From Dictyobacter alpinus (GTDB lineage Bacteria > Chloroflexota > Ktedonobacteria > Ktedonobacterales > Ktedonobacteraceae): DNA of 64,000 bases. The DNA lies in assembly GCF_003967575.1 (NCBI RefSeq), contig NZ_BIFT01000001.1, positions 620,001 to 684,000 on the forward strand, read 5' to 3'. Both the position numbers and the translations under genes were made by a program. The notes beneath the pieces are model-generated. The model worked only from the letters and a program-made list of their open reading frames with translations. It did not search any database and was not told the DNA's origin. Shown here piece by piece: positions 44,753 through 52,481 of this stretch (positions are counted from its first letter, which is position 1; every line of letters begins with the position of its first letter).

Positions 44753-45415
44753 ATGCACACCTTACGGCAACAGGAAAACACCCAACAACCAGATTTTGAA
44801 GCGTCTGATGGTCACCTGATCACGCAGGCATGCGCAGGCGATCAACACGCCTTTGAGGCTCTCGTTAATCGGTACCGTGATACTTTATTTCGCTATAGCC
44901 ACACTATTCTGAAAGAGAAAGACATGGCCGATGATGTTTTGCAGTTTGTCTTTCTACAGCTCTACTTGTCTCTCCCCACATTAACTACCAGTGGATCACT
45001 CAAGGCCTGGCTCTTTCGGGTAACACGCAATCGTTGCTTTGATATGTTACGGAAGCGACGCAGTGAACCAGTCATGTGTTTTTCTGCACTAGTTGTGGAA
45101 GACCTTGAGGATGATAACTCTCTGATCGAAGGAATAATGGATCCCAACTCATTGCCAGAGGAGATCGTGATGATGCTTGAGATACAATCGATTCTGCGGC
45201 GAGCATTATTTACTCTCCCACCATCCTTGCATACGATTGTATATCTCCACAGTTTCAGACATCTAAGCTTTACAGAGATTGCGCGTATCCTCAACCTGCC
45301 ACCATCCAGAGTGAAAACCTACTTTTATCGCTCACTTCCCCGACTCCACGATGCTCTGATGAAAGACATATCTTTTATTGATCACCTTACCCAATCAGAA
45401 CTCGTCAGCCAATGA
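44753..45415 (+). CDS. ECF-type RNA polymerase sigma factor
   Basis: 220-residue sigma-70 family protein. Region 2 is FEALVNRYRDTLFRYSHTI...WLFRVTRNRCFDMLRKRR, and region 4 is LPPSLHTIVYLHSFRHLSFTEIARILNLPPSRVKTYFYRSL with the DNA-recognition helix. No region 3 or separate anti-sigma is visible next to it. Ribosome site AAAGGA, 8 bases upstream of ATG 44753; an upstream ATG (44621) falls in the -10. The gene is expressed from a heptamer promoter like its neighbours rather than from a self-type promoter. Confidence 0.92.
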   Translation: MHTLRQQENTQQPDFEASDGHLITQACAGDQHAFEALVNRYRDTLFRYSHTILKEKDMADDVLQFVFLQLYLSLPTLTTSGSLKAWLFRVTRNRCFDMLRKRRSEPVMCFSALVVEDLEDDNSLIEGIMDPNSLPEEIVMMLEIQSILRRALFTLPPSLHTIVYLHSFRHLSFTEIARILNLPPSRVKTYFYRSLPRLHDALMKDISFIDHLTQSELVSQ

Positions 45416-45423
45416 GAAAGGAG

Positions 45424-45468
45424 TTGACGCACCTTCTCACGCACTTTCTCACGCGTACCATGTATGCT
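45424..45468 (+). promoter_or_regulatory. SARP-like direct-repeat promoter of the Dps gene
   Basis: TTGACGC (45424), CTCACGC (45436) and CTCACGC (45448) at 12-base intervals, the last ending 8 bases before TATGCT (45463-45468). The Dps gene starts about 160 bases downstream. Confidence 0.85.
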
Positions 45469-45631
45469 AGAAATGGAGAGAGATAGCGTAGCAAAATGGC
45501 ATTCCATCAGAAAATAAGTACATCCTCTCAAGACATTGAAAAAGGGGCCGCACAGCTTAGTGCTCTTATGTGAGACCATCAGTATCGTATGCAATGATGT
45601 AGATACTGCCAGACAAGAGAAAGTATACGTC

Positions 45632-46114
45632 ATGCACAAAACTCGTAATAGCCTTCCTGAAGAGCAACGGGCGAAACTGATCGAGTTGTTAAATCGTCGT
45701 CTGGCTGATAGCATCGATCTGATGCTTCAAGTCAAACAGGCGCACTGGAACGTAAAGGGTCCACAATTCATAGCGCTCCATGCATTATTCGGCCAGATTG
45801 CTCATGACATCGACGCATACGTTGATCTGCTCGCCGAACGTGTTGTGCAATTGGGGGGCAATGCTGATGGCACAGCATACCTCGTCACGCGCAGGACGTC
45901 ACTAGACAGATATCCAATTGAGGTCACTAACGGGGAAGGTCATATCGAAGCCGTGGCAACGGTTCTTGCCTCCTTCGGCAAACATGTACGCTATGCTATT
46001 GGGCAGGCGACAGATTTGATTGATGCGGATAGCGCGGCTCTCTTCACTGAGATCTCACGTAGCATTGATGCCTGGCTCTGGCTTGTCGAAGCCCACCAAC
46101 AAGGCACACAGTGA
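45632..46114 (+). CDS. dps: Dps-family DNA-binding ferritin
   Basis: 160-residue starvation/oxidative-stress protein that oxidises Fe(II) with H2O2 and binds DNA. The ferroxidase signature is VKQAHWNVKGPQF with the paired His, and HALFGQIAHDIDAYVDLLAERVVQLGG supplies the other ligands. Start at ATG 45632; the frame is open 32 codons further upstream without a clear ribosome site, and the chosen start has only a modest one (AGAGAAAG). An 8-base stem (46109-46130) overlaps the stop codon. Confidence 0.93.
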   Translation: MHKTRNSLPEEQRAKLIELLNRRLADSIDLMLQVKQAHWNVKGPQFIALHALFGQIAHDIDAYVDLLAERVVQLGGNADGTAYLVTRRTSLDRYPIEVTNGEGHIEAVATVLASFGKHVRYAIGQATDLIDADSAALFTEISRSIDAWLWLVEAHQQGTQ

Positions 46115-46166
46115 GCGTGAAGGCTCACTGCATAAGCAAAACTACCATGGTCCTGATAGACAACTC

Positions 46167-46547
46167 TTAACGTTGGATGAAGTTCCTTGCGTGCAGGTAC
46201 AATGCCAGAGCAAGCAATGGCACATGTATCCAGACGAGGTTGGCAGCAAGCAATTCAGGCAAGTAGATATCAGTCACCGAGCCGCTCGCATCTCCCAGTT
46301 CCTCCGCAACTCCGGTCAGAGGGCAGCGACATCTATTCCCTAAAAAGATGATACACTCACCAGCAACAACTCCTGCTGCAATCGCCGTACGTCTATCTTC
46401 TTGTCTTTTTAGTCCCGCATAGATAATATATCCCATGCAGAACTCAATAGAAAAGTAGATAAGCGAGTGTATGACCTTCACGCTAACCAGCGCCGGCCTG
46501 CGCCAGGCTTCCGGCACAGGTCTTCCAGCAGTACGCGATACTATCAC
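46167..46547 (-). CDS. small membrane protein with CPLT/GSVTDIYLP motifs
   Basis: 126-residue protein with three or four membrane spans, beginning at a GTG whose last base pair overlaps the flavodoxin stop codon in a 4-base GTGA overlap, so the two are translationally coupled. Conserved-looking stretches are CMGYIIYAGLKRQEDR, NRCRCPLTGVAEELG and GSVTDIYLPELLAANL. I recognise the motif pattern from uncharacterised bacterial membrane proteins but can give no function. Last gene of the stress operon. Confidence 0.8.
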   Translation of the reverse strand: MIVSRTAGRPVPEAWRRPALVSVKVIHSLIYFSIEFCMGYIIYAGLKRQEDRRTAIAAGVVAGECIIFLGNRCRCPLTGVAEELGDASGSVTDIYLPELLAANLVWIHVPLLALALYLHARNFIQR

Positions 46548-47056
46548 ACTAATGACTCTTTTGAGCTTACAGTCAGGTCTCTGGCGATGCTTGCTACCCA
46601 GGCATCGATTGCTGCCCAGTCGCGGAAGTCACCTTCAGGTGCCCGCACTGCTTTCAACATTATCCGTTCAGCAAAAGATAGGCGGCTATGATCAAGGGCA
46701 CCAAAGAAGATGCGCTGATCGCGAGGTTTCAGAGCCTTCTGGAACTCGGCTATCTCCTTAGGTTGTGGTTCGTCATCCTTGACCTCGGTGCCGAGCGGGC
46801 CGCTACTGAACAGCCACACCGGACGAGTAGTTAAGATGGTCTGATGGCGATGGACCCACTCTGTAGCCACCTTCAACCAGGACCCATAGTAGATCGCGCT
46901 CCCAATGATCAGGGCCTCATATTTTTCAGGGTCCCAAACGGTATCCATCGATCTGGTCTCGACTTGTTTGCCCAGTTCCAAAAGCGTCTTCGCGATACGT
47001 TCCGCGATTTCCCTGGTCGATCCGTGCTTGCTGGCGTACGTAATGAGTATAGTCAT
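46544..47056 (-). CDS. flavodoxin domain protein, HemG-like
   Basis: 170-residue flavodoxin. FMN phosphate loop TYASKHGSTREIAERIA, second loop YEALIIGSAIYYGSW, and the WLFSSGPLGTEV region typical of Flavodoxin_5 and menaquinone-dependent protoporphyrinogen IX dehydrogenase (HemG)-like proteins. Whether it works in haem synthesis is uncertain, as the context is redox stress. Ribosome site AAGGA. 99 bases after the epimerase gene and overlapping the next gene. Confidence 0.9.
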   Translation of the reverse strand: MTILITYASKHGSTREIAERIAKTLLELGKQVETRSMDTVWDPEKYEALIIGSAIYYGSWLKVATEWVHRHQTILTTRPVWLFSSGPLGTEVKDDEPQPKEIAEFQKALKPRDQRIFFGALDHSRLSFAERIMLKAVRAPEGDFRDWAAIDAWVASIARDLTVSSKESLV

Positions 47057-47155
47057 TTTTGTTCATCCTTTTTGCTATATGATCACAAGCGCAAAAAATT
47101 CTTCGATGGCAATACTGCCCGACATATCTTTAGTGCTCATCAGGAATATGAGAAA

Positions 47156-48175
47156 CTACAATGACAGCGTTGATTTGGGTTGGTCGGCTTCCTTTTTTTC
47201 TGCGCCTTTTTCCGGCTGCTCAAGAGTTTTTTCTACGCGATGACGAAACCACTTAAGCGTGGCCTGAATTGCCTGAGGCAATGGTGTCGCATGCATACCA
47301 AAGGTCTGTTCAAAACGACTGGCATCCAGGATAAATGGCTCATCAAACTGGTAGCGCATCTCAGAGACTTCCCGCATGGTTGGATTGAAAAGACCCAACA
47401 TTTGTAAAAGTAGTGAAGGTAGAGCTTGTATGCGGGCTTGCTGGCCACTCTCCCGCGCAATCAATTCGATGATTGCACGCGTCGTGCCTGCGGGTGGACT
47501 GGGAATATGCCATGCCTGACCCAATGCCTCGTCGCGCTCACCCAAAATCACCAGGGCTTTACCGATGTCTAATGCATAGGTGTAGCTATGCAAAAGGTCA
47601 GGATTCCCAACTACCTGCGCCGCCTTGCCCATAAGTATGGGTCCAAAAACACGCTCTCCCAGAGCTGACTCCAGAACATTAGGACCAAAGAAATCAGCGG
47701 CTCGCCCGATAGCGACACGTATATCACCGCGTTTGTGTGCGGCAAGCAACTCTTCAGACATACGTGCACGGGTACGCCCCTTCCGGGTTGTTGCCACATA
47801 AGGCAGGTCTTCAGTCAGCGGTTTTCCACCGGTTGGACCATACATATAGACATTCTCCATCGCGACCAGTCTGGCTCCAGTTGCCCTGGCGCCGGCCATA
47901 ATTCCCTGTTGCAGCGGTGGAAACAGCTCGGGCCATTTCGTGTAATTTACATTTGTACAGTTATAAATTACTTCTGCACCCCTGGATAGCTCAATTGCCA
48001 CATATGCATCGCTTGCATCACCTCCCAAAATCTCTACCCCAACTGGAATATCCGCTTTCCCACTATGGTTCACCATCCGTATGCGTTTACCCTTCACCAA
48101 CAGTTCCTGCATGACCGCTCGTCCAACTGGACCGGTCCCAAATATGACATGCAATGAATTATTTGCAGCGCTCAT
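47156..48175 (-). CDS. NAD-dependent epimerase/dehydratase family protein
   Basis: 339-residue Rossmann-fold protein of the extended/atypical SDR group. N-terminal nucleotide-binding motif VIFGTGPVGRAVM (GTGPVG in place of GxxGxxG). ENVYMYGPTGG holds a Tyr but the classical YxxxK is not evident. C-terminal charged tail follows. Relatives act on nucleotide sugars or as NADPH-dependent reductases, but the substrate is unknown. Ribosome site GGGAGG. 83 bases after the Acg-like gene on the same strand. Confidence 0.85.
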   Translation of the reverse strand: MSAANNSLHVIFGTGPVGRAVMQELLVKGKRIRMVNHSGKADIPVGVEILGGDASDAYVAIELSRGAEVIYNCTNVNYTKWPELFPPLQQGIMAGARATGARLVAMENVYMYGPTGGKPLTEDLPYVATTRKGRTRARMSEELLAAHKRGDIRVAIGRAADFFGPNVLESALGERVFGPILMGKAAQVVGNPDLLHSYTYALDIGKALVILGERDEALGQAWHIPSPPAGTTRAIIELIARESGQQARIQALPSLLLQMLGLFNPTMREVSEMRYQFDEPFILDASRFEQTFGMHATPLPQAIQATLKWFRHRVEKTLEQPEKGAEKKEADQPKSTLSL

Positions 48176-48258
48176 TAAAATCTTCCTCCCTGTTAAATAA
48201 AATAATGCGAGTAGAATACATATCAGAGGTTATTGCGGTAAAATATGCGCTCCCACAT

Positions 48259-49497
48259 TCATGATGTCACTACGTCATTCACGGCCCGGCGTGGACTGCG
48301 TAACCCTTCGTGTGTCGAGTAGCCGAGACGAAAGGTCAAAATTGTCTGCCAGGCAGTATCGCCTACCAGTGTGTGCAAAGCATCGCCAAAGTGTGGGGAA
48401 ATTCCCAGGACGATCTCTCTGGACGCACGCTCTGTTGCCTGATTAAGTGGTTGCATGGCGAGTGTTTCTTTGGTAGCCCATAGATGCATACGCTCCCACA
48501 GGCGCCCTGCACGCACCTGCTGTGTCCGGTCTTGTTTGTTACGTATCGCGAGCAAACCAAACGCTCCGGCGGTCTTAACTTGATCAGCAGTATTCTGCAA
48601 GAAACTGGAATCTTGCTGTTCGATAGAGACTGAGGGTAACATCTTTCCAAGGATACGAGTCAGCTCTGGCAGTCCTGCCGCGTCCAGCGTGATACCATCG
48701 CGGTGTTGCTGGATGTCTTGCCAGTTCCCACGCCACCATGTGTCGGTATCTACTACATCCTGCACCTTATCGGCCACAAATGCGTTCGCCGCTGCCACTA
48801 GAAGATTGCCGACAGACTTTCGCTGCTCTGCATTGGCAAACCAGAGGACGCGTACATCTGGATCGTCGTTCAACGCACTGAGGGCATTCAAGGTCATTGT
48901 GGTGACTGGACGTGTGGTGTCATAGGGATAGCGATTGGTGTGACGCAGCGGGATCATGTTGTAGAGAACCGAGACTGGAGCATTTCCAGGTGTCAGTTCA
49001 ATCCGCGCGACCAGGGTCTCATCTGAAACATCTGGCGCTAAAACGACCTGGGGAGTATATCCATTAGCAGTTGCCGCTTGTAGCAGGTTTTCGAGGGCAC
49101 AACCCAGACCGATATGCATCTCAATAAGGAAGGGATCAACGGCTCCAAGATTGCGTCGGTTATCAGCAAAGAGGTTGATCTGTGTCTGGGTAACATGAAA
49201 GAGCCAGGGCTGACTGTTATGTGGATTGGCAGCCAGGATCGCGGCACGCACAAGATTGAGCGGCCCTTTCGTCGTGGCACGCCAGTCGTCCCATGGCTCA
49301 TAGGCCGGTCCCTGGCCAGTGCTAAACACCCCTTGATCGGCGGCACGCCAGACTCCGCCACCAGCAACCAGGACAAACGTCCCGGTACCTGCCAGCGCAA
49401 ACATCTTTCTACGGCTGATCTTTCCGCGAGAGGGGATAGAATTGGAAGTCGTGGGTACGACCTCCTGTGTATTCGATGGTGTGATATCTGTAGACAT
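48259..49497 (-). CDS. Tat-exported Acg-family FMN-binding nitroreductase-like protein
   Basis: 412-residue protein. Twin-arginine signal KISRRKMFALAGTG, then a nitroreductase-like fold with AAILAANPHNSQPWLFHV, IGLGCALENLLQAA and IPLRHTNRYPYDTTRP, all resembling Acg, the hypoxia/DosR-linked FMN-binding protein of mycobacteria. Function may be flavin storage or redox protection. ATG 49497 with AAGGAG 9 bases upstream. 13 bases after the DUF779 gene. Confidence 0.88.
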   Translation of the reverse strand: MSTDITPSNTQEVVPTTSNSIPSRGKISRRKMFALAGTGTFVLVAGGGVWRAADQGVFSTGQGPAYEPWDDWRATTKGPLNLVRAAILAANPHNSQPWLFHVTQTQINLFADNRRNLGAVDPFLIEMHIGLGCALENLLQAATANGYTPQVVLAPDVSDETLVARIELTPGNAPVSVLYNMIPLRHTNRYPYDTTRPVTTMTLNALSALNDDPDVRVLWFANAEQRKSVGNLLVAAANAFVADKVQDVVDTDTWWRGNWQDIQQHRDGITLDAAGLPELTRILGKMLPSVSIEQQDSSFLQNTADQVKTAGAFGLLAIRNKQDRTQQVRAGRLWERMHLWATKETLAMQPLNQATERASREIVLGISPHFGDALHTLVGDTAWQTILTFRLGYSTHEGLRSPRRAVNDVVTS

Positions 49498-49510
49498 AGA
49501 GAAGCGCTCC

Positions 49511-49837
49511 TTATGATCCCCCTGCGCGAGCAACAAAGTGTATCCCCTCAGGACCTTCTAGCGAAAATGTATCACCATCTCCCGGTGAGACATCAACCAG
49601 GAATGCTGGCCTGCGCCAGCGTTCGTATTGCTCCCGATCAATATAGAATGGGCAACCTTCAATTGCTCCAAGCAGCAGATCGCCATCGCCCAGTAGTAGA
49701 TCACCTTCCAGCAAGCACATCGGGGAGCTACCATCACAGCAGCCCCCCGATTGCATGAAGATGAGTGAGCCATAGCGGGCCTTCAACCGCACGATTAGAG
49801 CACGTGCGGCCTCTGTTACCATCACTTTTTCACTCAT
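49511..49837 (-). CDS. DUF779 domain protein
   Basis: 108-residue protein with the characteristic QSGGCCDGSSPMCLLEGDLLLG and YIDREQYERW segments. The three conserved Cys (CC and C) suggest metal or thiol chemistry. DUF779 genes are commonly next to aldehyde dehydrogenases, as here (9 bases downstream of the aldehyde dehydrogenase gene). Ribosome site AGGAG. Confidence 0.92.
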   Translation of the reverse strand: MSEKVMVTEAARALIVRLKARYGSLIFMQSGGCCDGSSPMCLLEGDLLLGDGDLLLGAIEGCPFYIDREQYERWRRPAFLVDVSPGDGDTFSLEGPEGIHFVARAGGS

Positions 49838-49846
49838 GTCATACTC

Positions 49847-51388
49847 CTAGAAAAGACCCATTGGTTTGGGATCATAGCTGACAAGCAAGCACTTTGTTTG
49901 TGAGTAATGATCAAGCATCATAAGATGATTCTCTCGACCAACTCCTGAGACCTTATAGCCACCAAAGGCGGCATGAGCTGGATAGAGGTGGTAACAGTTC
50001 GTCCATACACGGCCCGCTTTGATACCCCTGCCCATGCGATACGCTTTAGACATATCGCGTGTCCACACACCAGCGCCCAATCCATAGAGGGTATCGTTAG
50101 CCAGTTCAAGTGCCTCTTGCTCATCTTTAAAGGTTGTCACCGCGAGCACTGGTCCGAAGATCTCCTCCTGGAACACGCGCATCTGGTTGTGTCCTTTCAG
50201 AATGGTAGGCTTGTAATAGTAACCGCCCGCGATTTCGTCGGAGAGTTGGGGACGCTCGCCACCGATGAGCAATTGGGCACCCTCATCAAGGCCAATCTTG
50301 ACATAGCGCTCGATCTTCTCAAGTTGAGCAAGCGAGACCTGTGCTCCGACCTGGGTGTCGGTATTGAGAGGATTCCCTTGCTGGATCGCAGCGATACGCT
50401 GCAAGACACGCTTCATGAAAGGCTCGTAGATAGACTCCTCAATCAAGGCTCGGGATGGGCAGGTGCAAACTTCTCCTTTATTGAAGGCGTAGAGTACCAG
50501 CCCTTCGATCGCTTTATCGAAGAAGGTATCATCGGCGCTCATGATGTCGGCGAAGAAGATATTGGGTGACTTGCCCCCGAGCTCAGTGGTCGACGGAATA
50601 ATGTTCTGGGCCGCATATTGCATAATCAAGCGTCCAGTTGTCGTCTCACCAGTAAAAGAGATCTTGGCGATACGCTTGTTCGTTGCCAGCGCTTTACCAA
50701 TCTCTGCTCCTGGCCCGTTAACGATATTGAGCACACCAGCAGGAAGGATATCACCAATCACTTCGGCCAATTTAAGAATCGACCAGGGTGTTGGACTGGC
50801 TGGCTTGATAACGGTGCAGTTTCCGGCTGCCAGTGCTGGAGCGATTTTCCATGCGGCCATCAAGAGCGGAAAATTAAAGGGAATGATCTGTCCCACTACG
50901 CCAAGTGGCTCCTGGAAGTGGTAGGCAACGGTTTGCTTATCAATCTCAGAGATACGCCCTTCCTCCGCACGGATTGCGCTGGCGAAGTAACGGAAGTGGT
51001 CAATTGCGAGTGGCAGGTCGGCGGCCAGCGTCTCACGCACCGGTTTGCCGTTATCCCAACTCTCAGCAACAGCAAGCATTTCAAGCTGCTCTTCCATCGC
51101 GTCCGCAACCTTATTTAAGATACGTGCTCGCTCTGCTACTGAGGTTTCTCCCCATGCCTCTTTAGCAGCATGGGCGGCATCGAGAGCGACCTCGATATCT
51201 GCCGCTGTTGAACGGGCTACCTGGGTAAATGCTTCTCCGGTTACCGGGCTCAGGACTGTCGTATACCCACCTTTGACAGGTGATACCCAACGTCCGCCAA
51301 TAAAGTTTTCGTAGCGTGGCTTTACTGTCACGATGCTATCGGAACTTCCTGGTTTACCATAGGTCCGAGACTTTGTAGCTGTGGTCAT
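49847..51388 (-). CDS. aldehyde dehydrogenase, probable acetaldehyde dehydrogenase (ExaC/AldA type)
   Basis: 513-residue NAD(P)-dependent aldehyde dehydrogenase. Cofactor fold FTGETTTGRLIM, catalytic Glu in TTELGGKSPN and nucleophile Cys in KGEVCTCPSRAL. The C-terminal segment GGYKVSGVGRENHLMMLDHY fits acetaldehyde dehydrogenase II. Pairing with DUF779 strengthens the assignment to small or reactive aldehydes. ATG 51388; TTG 51421 is an open alternative without support. Second gene of the putative stress operon. Confidence 0.93.
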   Translation of the reverse strand: MTTATKSRTYGKPGSSDSIVTVKPRYENFIGGRWVSPVKGGYTTVLSPVTGEAFTQVARSTAADIEVALDAAHAAKEAWGETSVAERARILNKVADAMEEQLEMLAVAESWDNGKPVRETLAADLPLAIDHFRYFASAIRAEEGRISEIDKQTVAYHFQEPLGVVGQIIPFNFPLLMAAWKIAPALAAGNCTVIKPASPTPWSILKLAEVIGDILPAGVLNIVNGPGAEIGKALATNKRIAKISFTGETTTGRLIMQYAAQNIIPSTTELGGKSPNIFFADIMSADDTFFDKAIEGLVLYAFNKGEVCTCPSRALIEESIYEPFMKRVLQRIAAIQQGNPLNTDTQVGAQVSLAQLEKIERYVKIGLDEGAQLLIGGERPQLSDEIAGGYYYKPTILKGHNQMRVFQEEIFGPVLAVTTFKDEQEALELANDTLYGLGAGVWTRDMSKAYRMGRGIKAGRVWTNCYHLYPAHAAFGGYKVSGVGRENHLMMLDHYSQTKCLLVSYDPKPMGLF

Positions 51389-51584
51389 AATGATTTTTCT
51401 TTCTGGGAGAGCAGAAAACAATCCTGGGAAACGTTGCCCTCATGGAGCCCGCCTTCCCCATTTCTTCCACCCTCTAATAGAAAAGGATAACAGTTCAGCA
51501 TCTCATTGCGGTCACAAATGAGTGCGCCCAACTCACATTTACGTCAAAATTCTATTTTTTACACAATTTTAAATAATTTATGAA

Positions 51585-51917
51585 TTAAGAAGCATCAAAA
51601 AGTTTTTCACCCATCGGCCGTGATACATTTCCCCAATGCTTCTGGTGTCTATTGTCTGCGGCATCAAGCCTCTCACTCATCTGTTCAAAGGTGGCAGCAT
51701 CGATCTCACCCCGAGCATAACGTTGGCCCAGAATTTCTCTGGCTGTTGAAACACTTCCTGACGGCACAGCTATCTGCCGAGCAGGACTGACAACTATGCG
51801 CTGATCCAGCCAGCGAATGATGGTCCAACCAATAACAACCAGGATCATAAGCCAGATAGTCGAGCCAAGCATCATCAGTGTCATACTCAACCAGTTCAAA
51901 CCATATCCCCACATCAT
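51585..51917 (-). CDS. SHOCT domain membrane protein
   Basis: 110-residue protein. One or two membrane segments at the N-terminus (LMMLGSTIWLMILVVIGWTII), and a SHOCT motif at about residues 58-85 (AREILGQRYARGEIDAATFEQM). Small proteins of this type are often oligomerisation or membrane-stress accessories. Ribosome site AAGGAG 8 bases before ATG. First gene downstream of the fourth heptamer promoter. Confidence 0.9.
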   Translation of the reverse strand: MMWGYGLNWLSMTLMMLGSTIWLMILVVIGWTIIRWLDQRIVVSPARQIAVPSGSVSTAREILGQRYARGEIDAATFEQMSERLDAADNRHQKHWGNVSRPMGEKLFDAS

Positions 51918-51967
51918 AAGGAAGCTCCTTTGTAAATATCTACATATCCCACAGCCTCTTTAGTTCC

Positions 51968-52012
51968 AGCATATCTGATGAGCGTGAGAAGGTGCGTGAG
52001 AAGATGCGTGAG
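51968..52012 (-). promoter_or_regulatory. SARP-like direct-repeat promoter of the SHOCT-led operon
   Basis: On the minus strand three perfect CTCACGC heptamers (52006-52012, 51994-52000, 51982-51988) at 12-base intervals, the last ending 8 bases before TATGCT (51968-51973). This is the best match of the four. It is about 45 bases upstream of the SHOCT start and may drive the genes down to 46167. Confidence 0.9.
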
Positions 52013-52093
52013 AAGAAGAATAACGATTAAAGCTGCGCGCCAGGGGAAGTATGGCGTAGTTGTTCACTTTTTGTTCAGGAAATATTCATTCCA

Positions 52094-52204
52094 TTGACAA
52101 GAGCTTTTTGCGTCTGTTATGCTTTTTTCGTAAACGGTTACGGATAATTTTTGAGCCAGATTGACACAATTTTTTATACTGGATTACGTAAACGGTTACG
52201 GATA
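52094..52204 (+). promoter_or_regulatory. GH5 promoter with two LacI-type operators
   Basis: TTGACA (52094-52099), 17-base spacer, TTATGC (52117-52122). Two copies of CGTAAACGGTTACGGATA follow at 52129-52146 and 52187-52204, centred on the palindrome GTAAACGGTTAC. The first covers the expected transcript start, the second is 58 bases further on. A second TTGACA at 52161 lies between them. Confidence 0.8.
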
Positions 52205-52481
52205 GCAATTCGGGCTGAACGGCTCGCTATGTTGAGAGGCACCATGTAAATGTCTAACGTCTATTTATGTCTTATGAGAAGCAAAAAACATGATGCCTGC
52301 ACACACTAAAACTATAGGAAAGGAGGGGGCAGGCCCACACAAACTACGCGAAAGTCAACGGATACCCTCTTCAGTGTTGAAATACATGGGTATGGTAACA
52401 ACACACAGTATTGCAAGGATGTCAATACAAAATGATATCAACTAGACCGATATCTTTGCTTCAGTAAAAGGAGTAACAACC

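Noticed and set aside
51027..51045. Single GTCTCACGCACC inside the aldehyde dehydrogenase gene
   Set aside because: Only one heptamer, no 12-bp partner and no -10 at 8 bp, so not counted with the four heptamer promoters.
52205..52481. Possible riboswitch in the long GH5 leader
   Set aside because: I looked for c-di-GMP, Mn and other known cores and found no conserved block; only the LacI sites upstream are supported.
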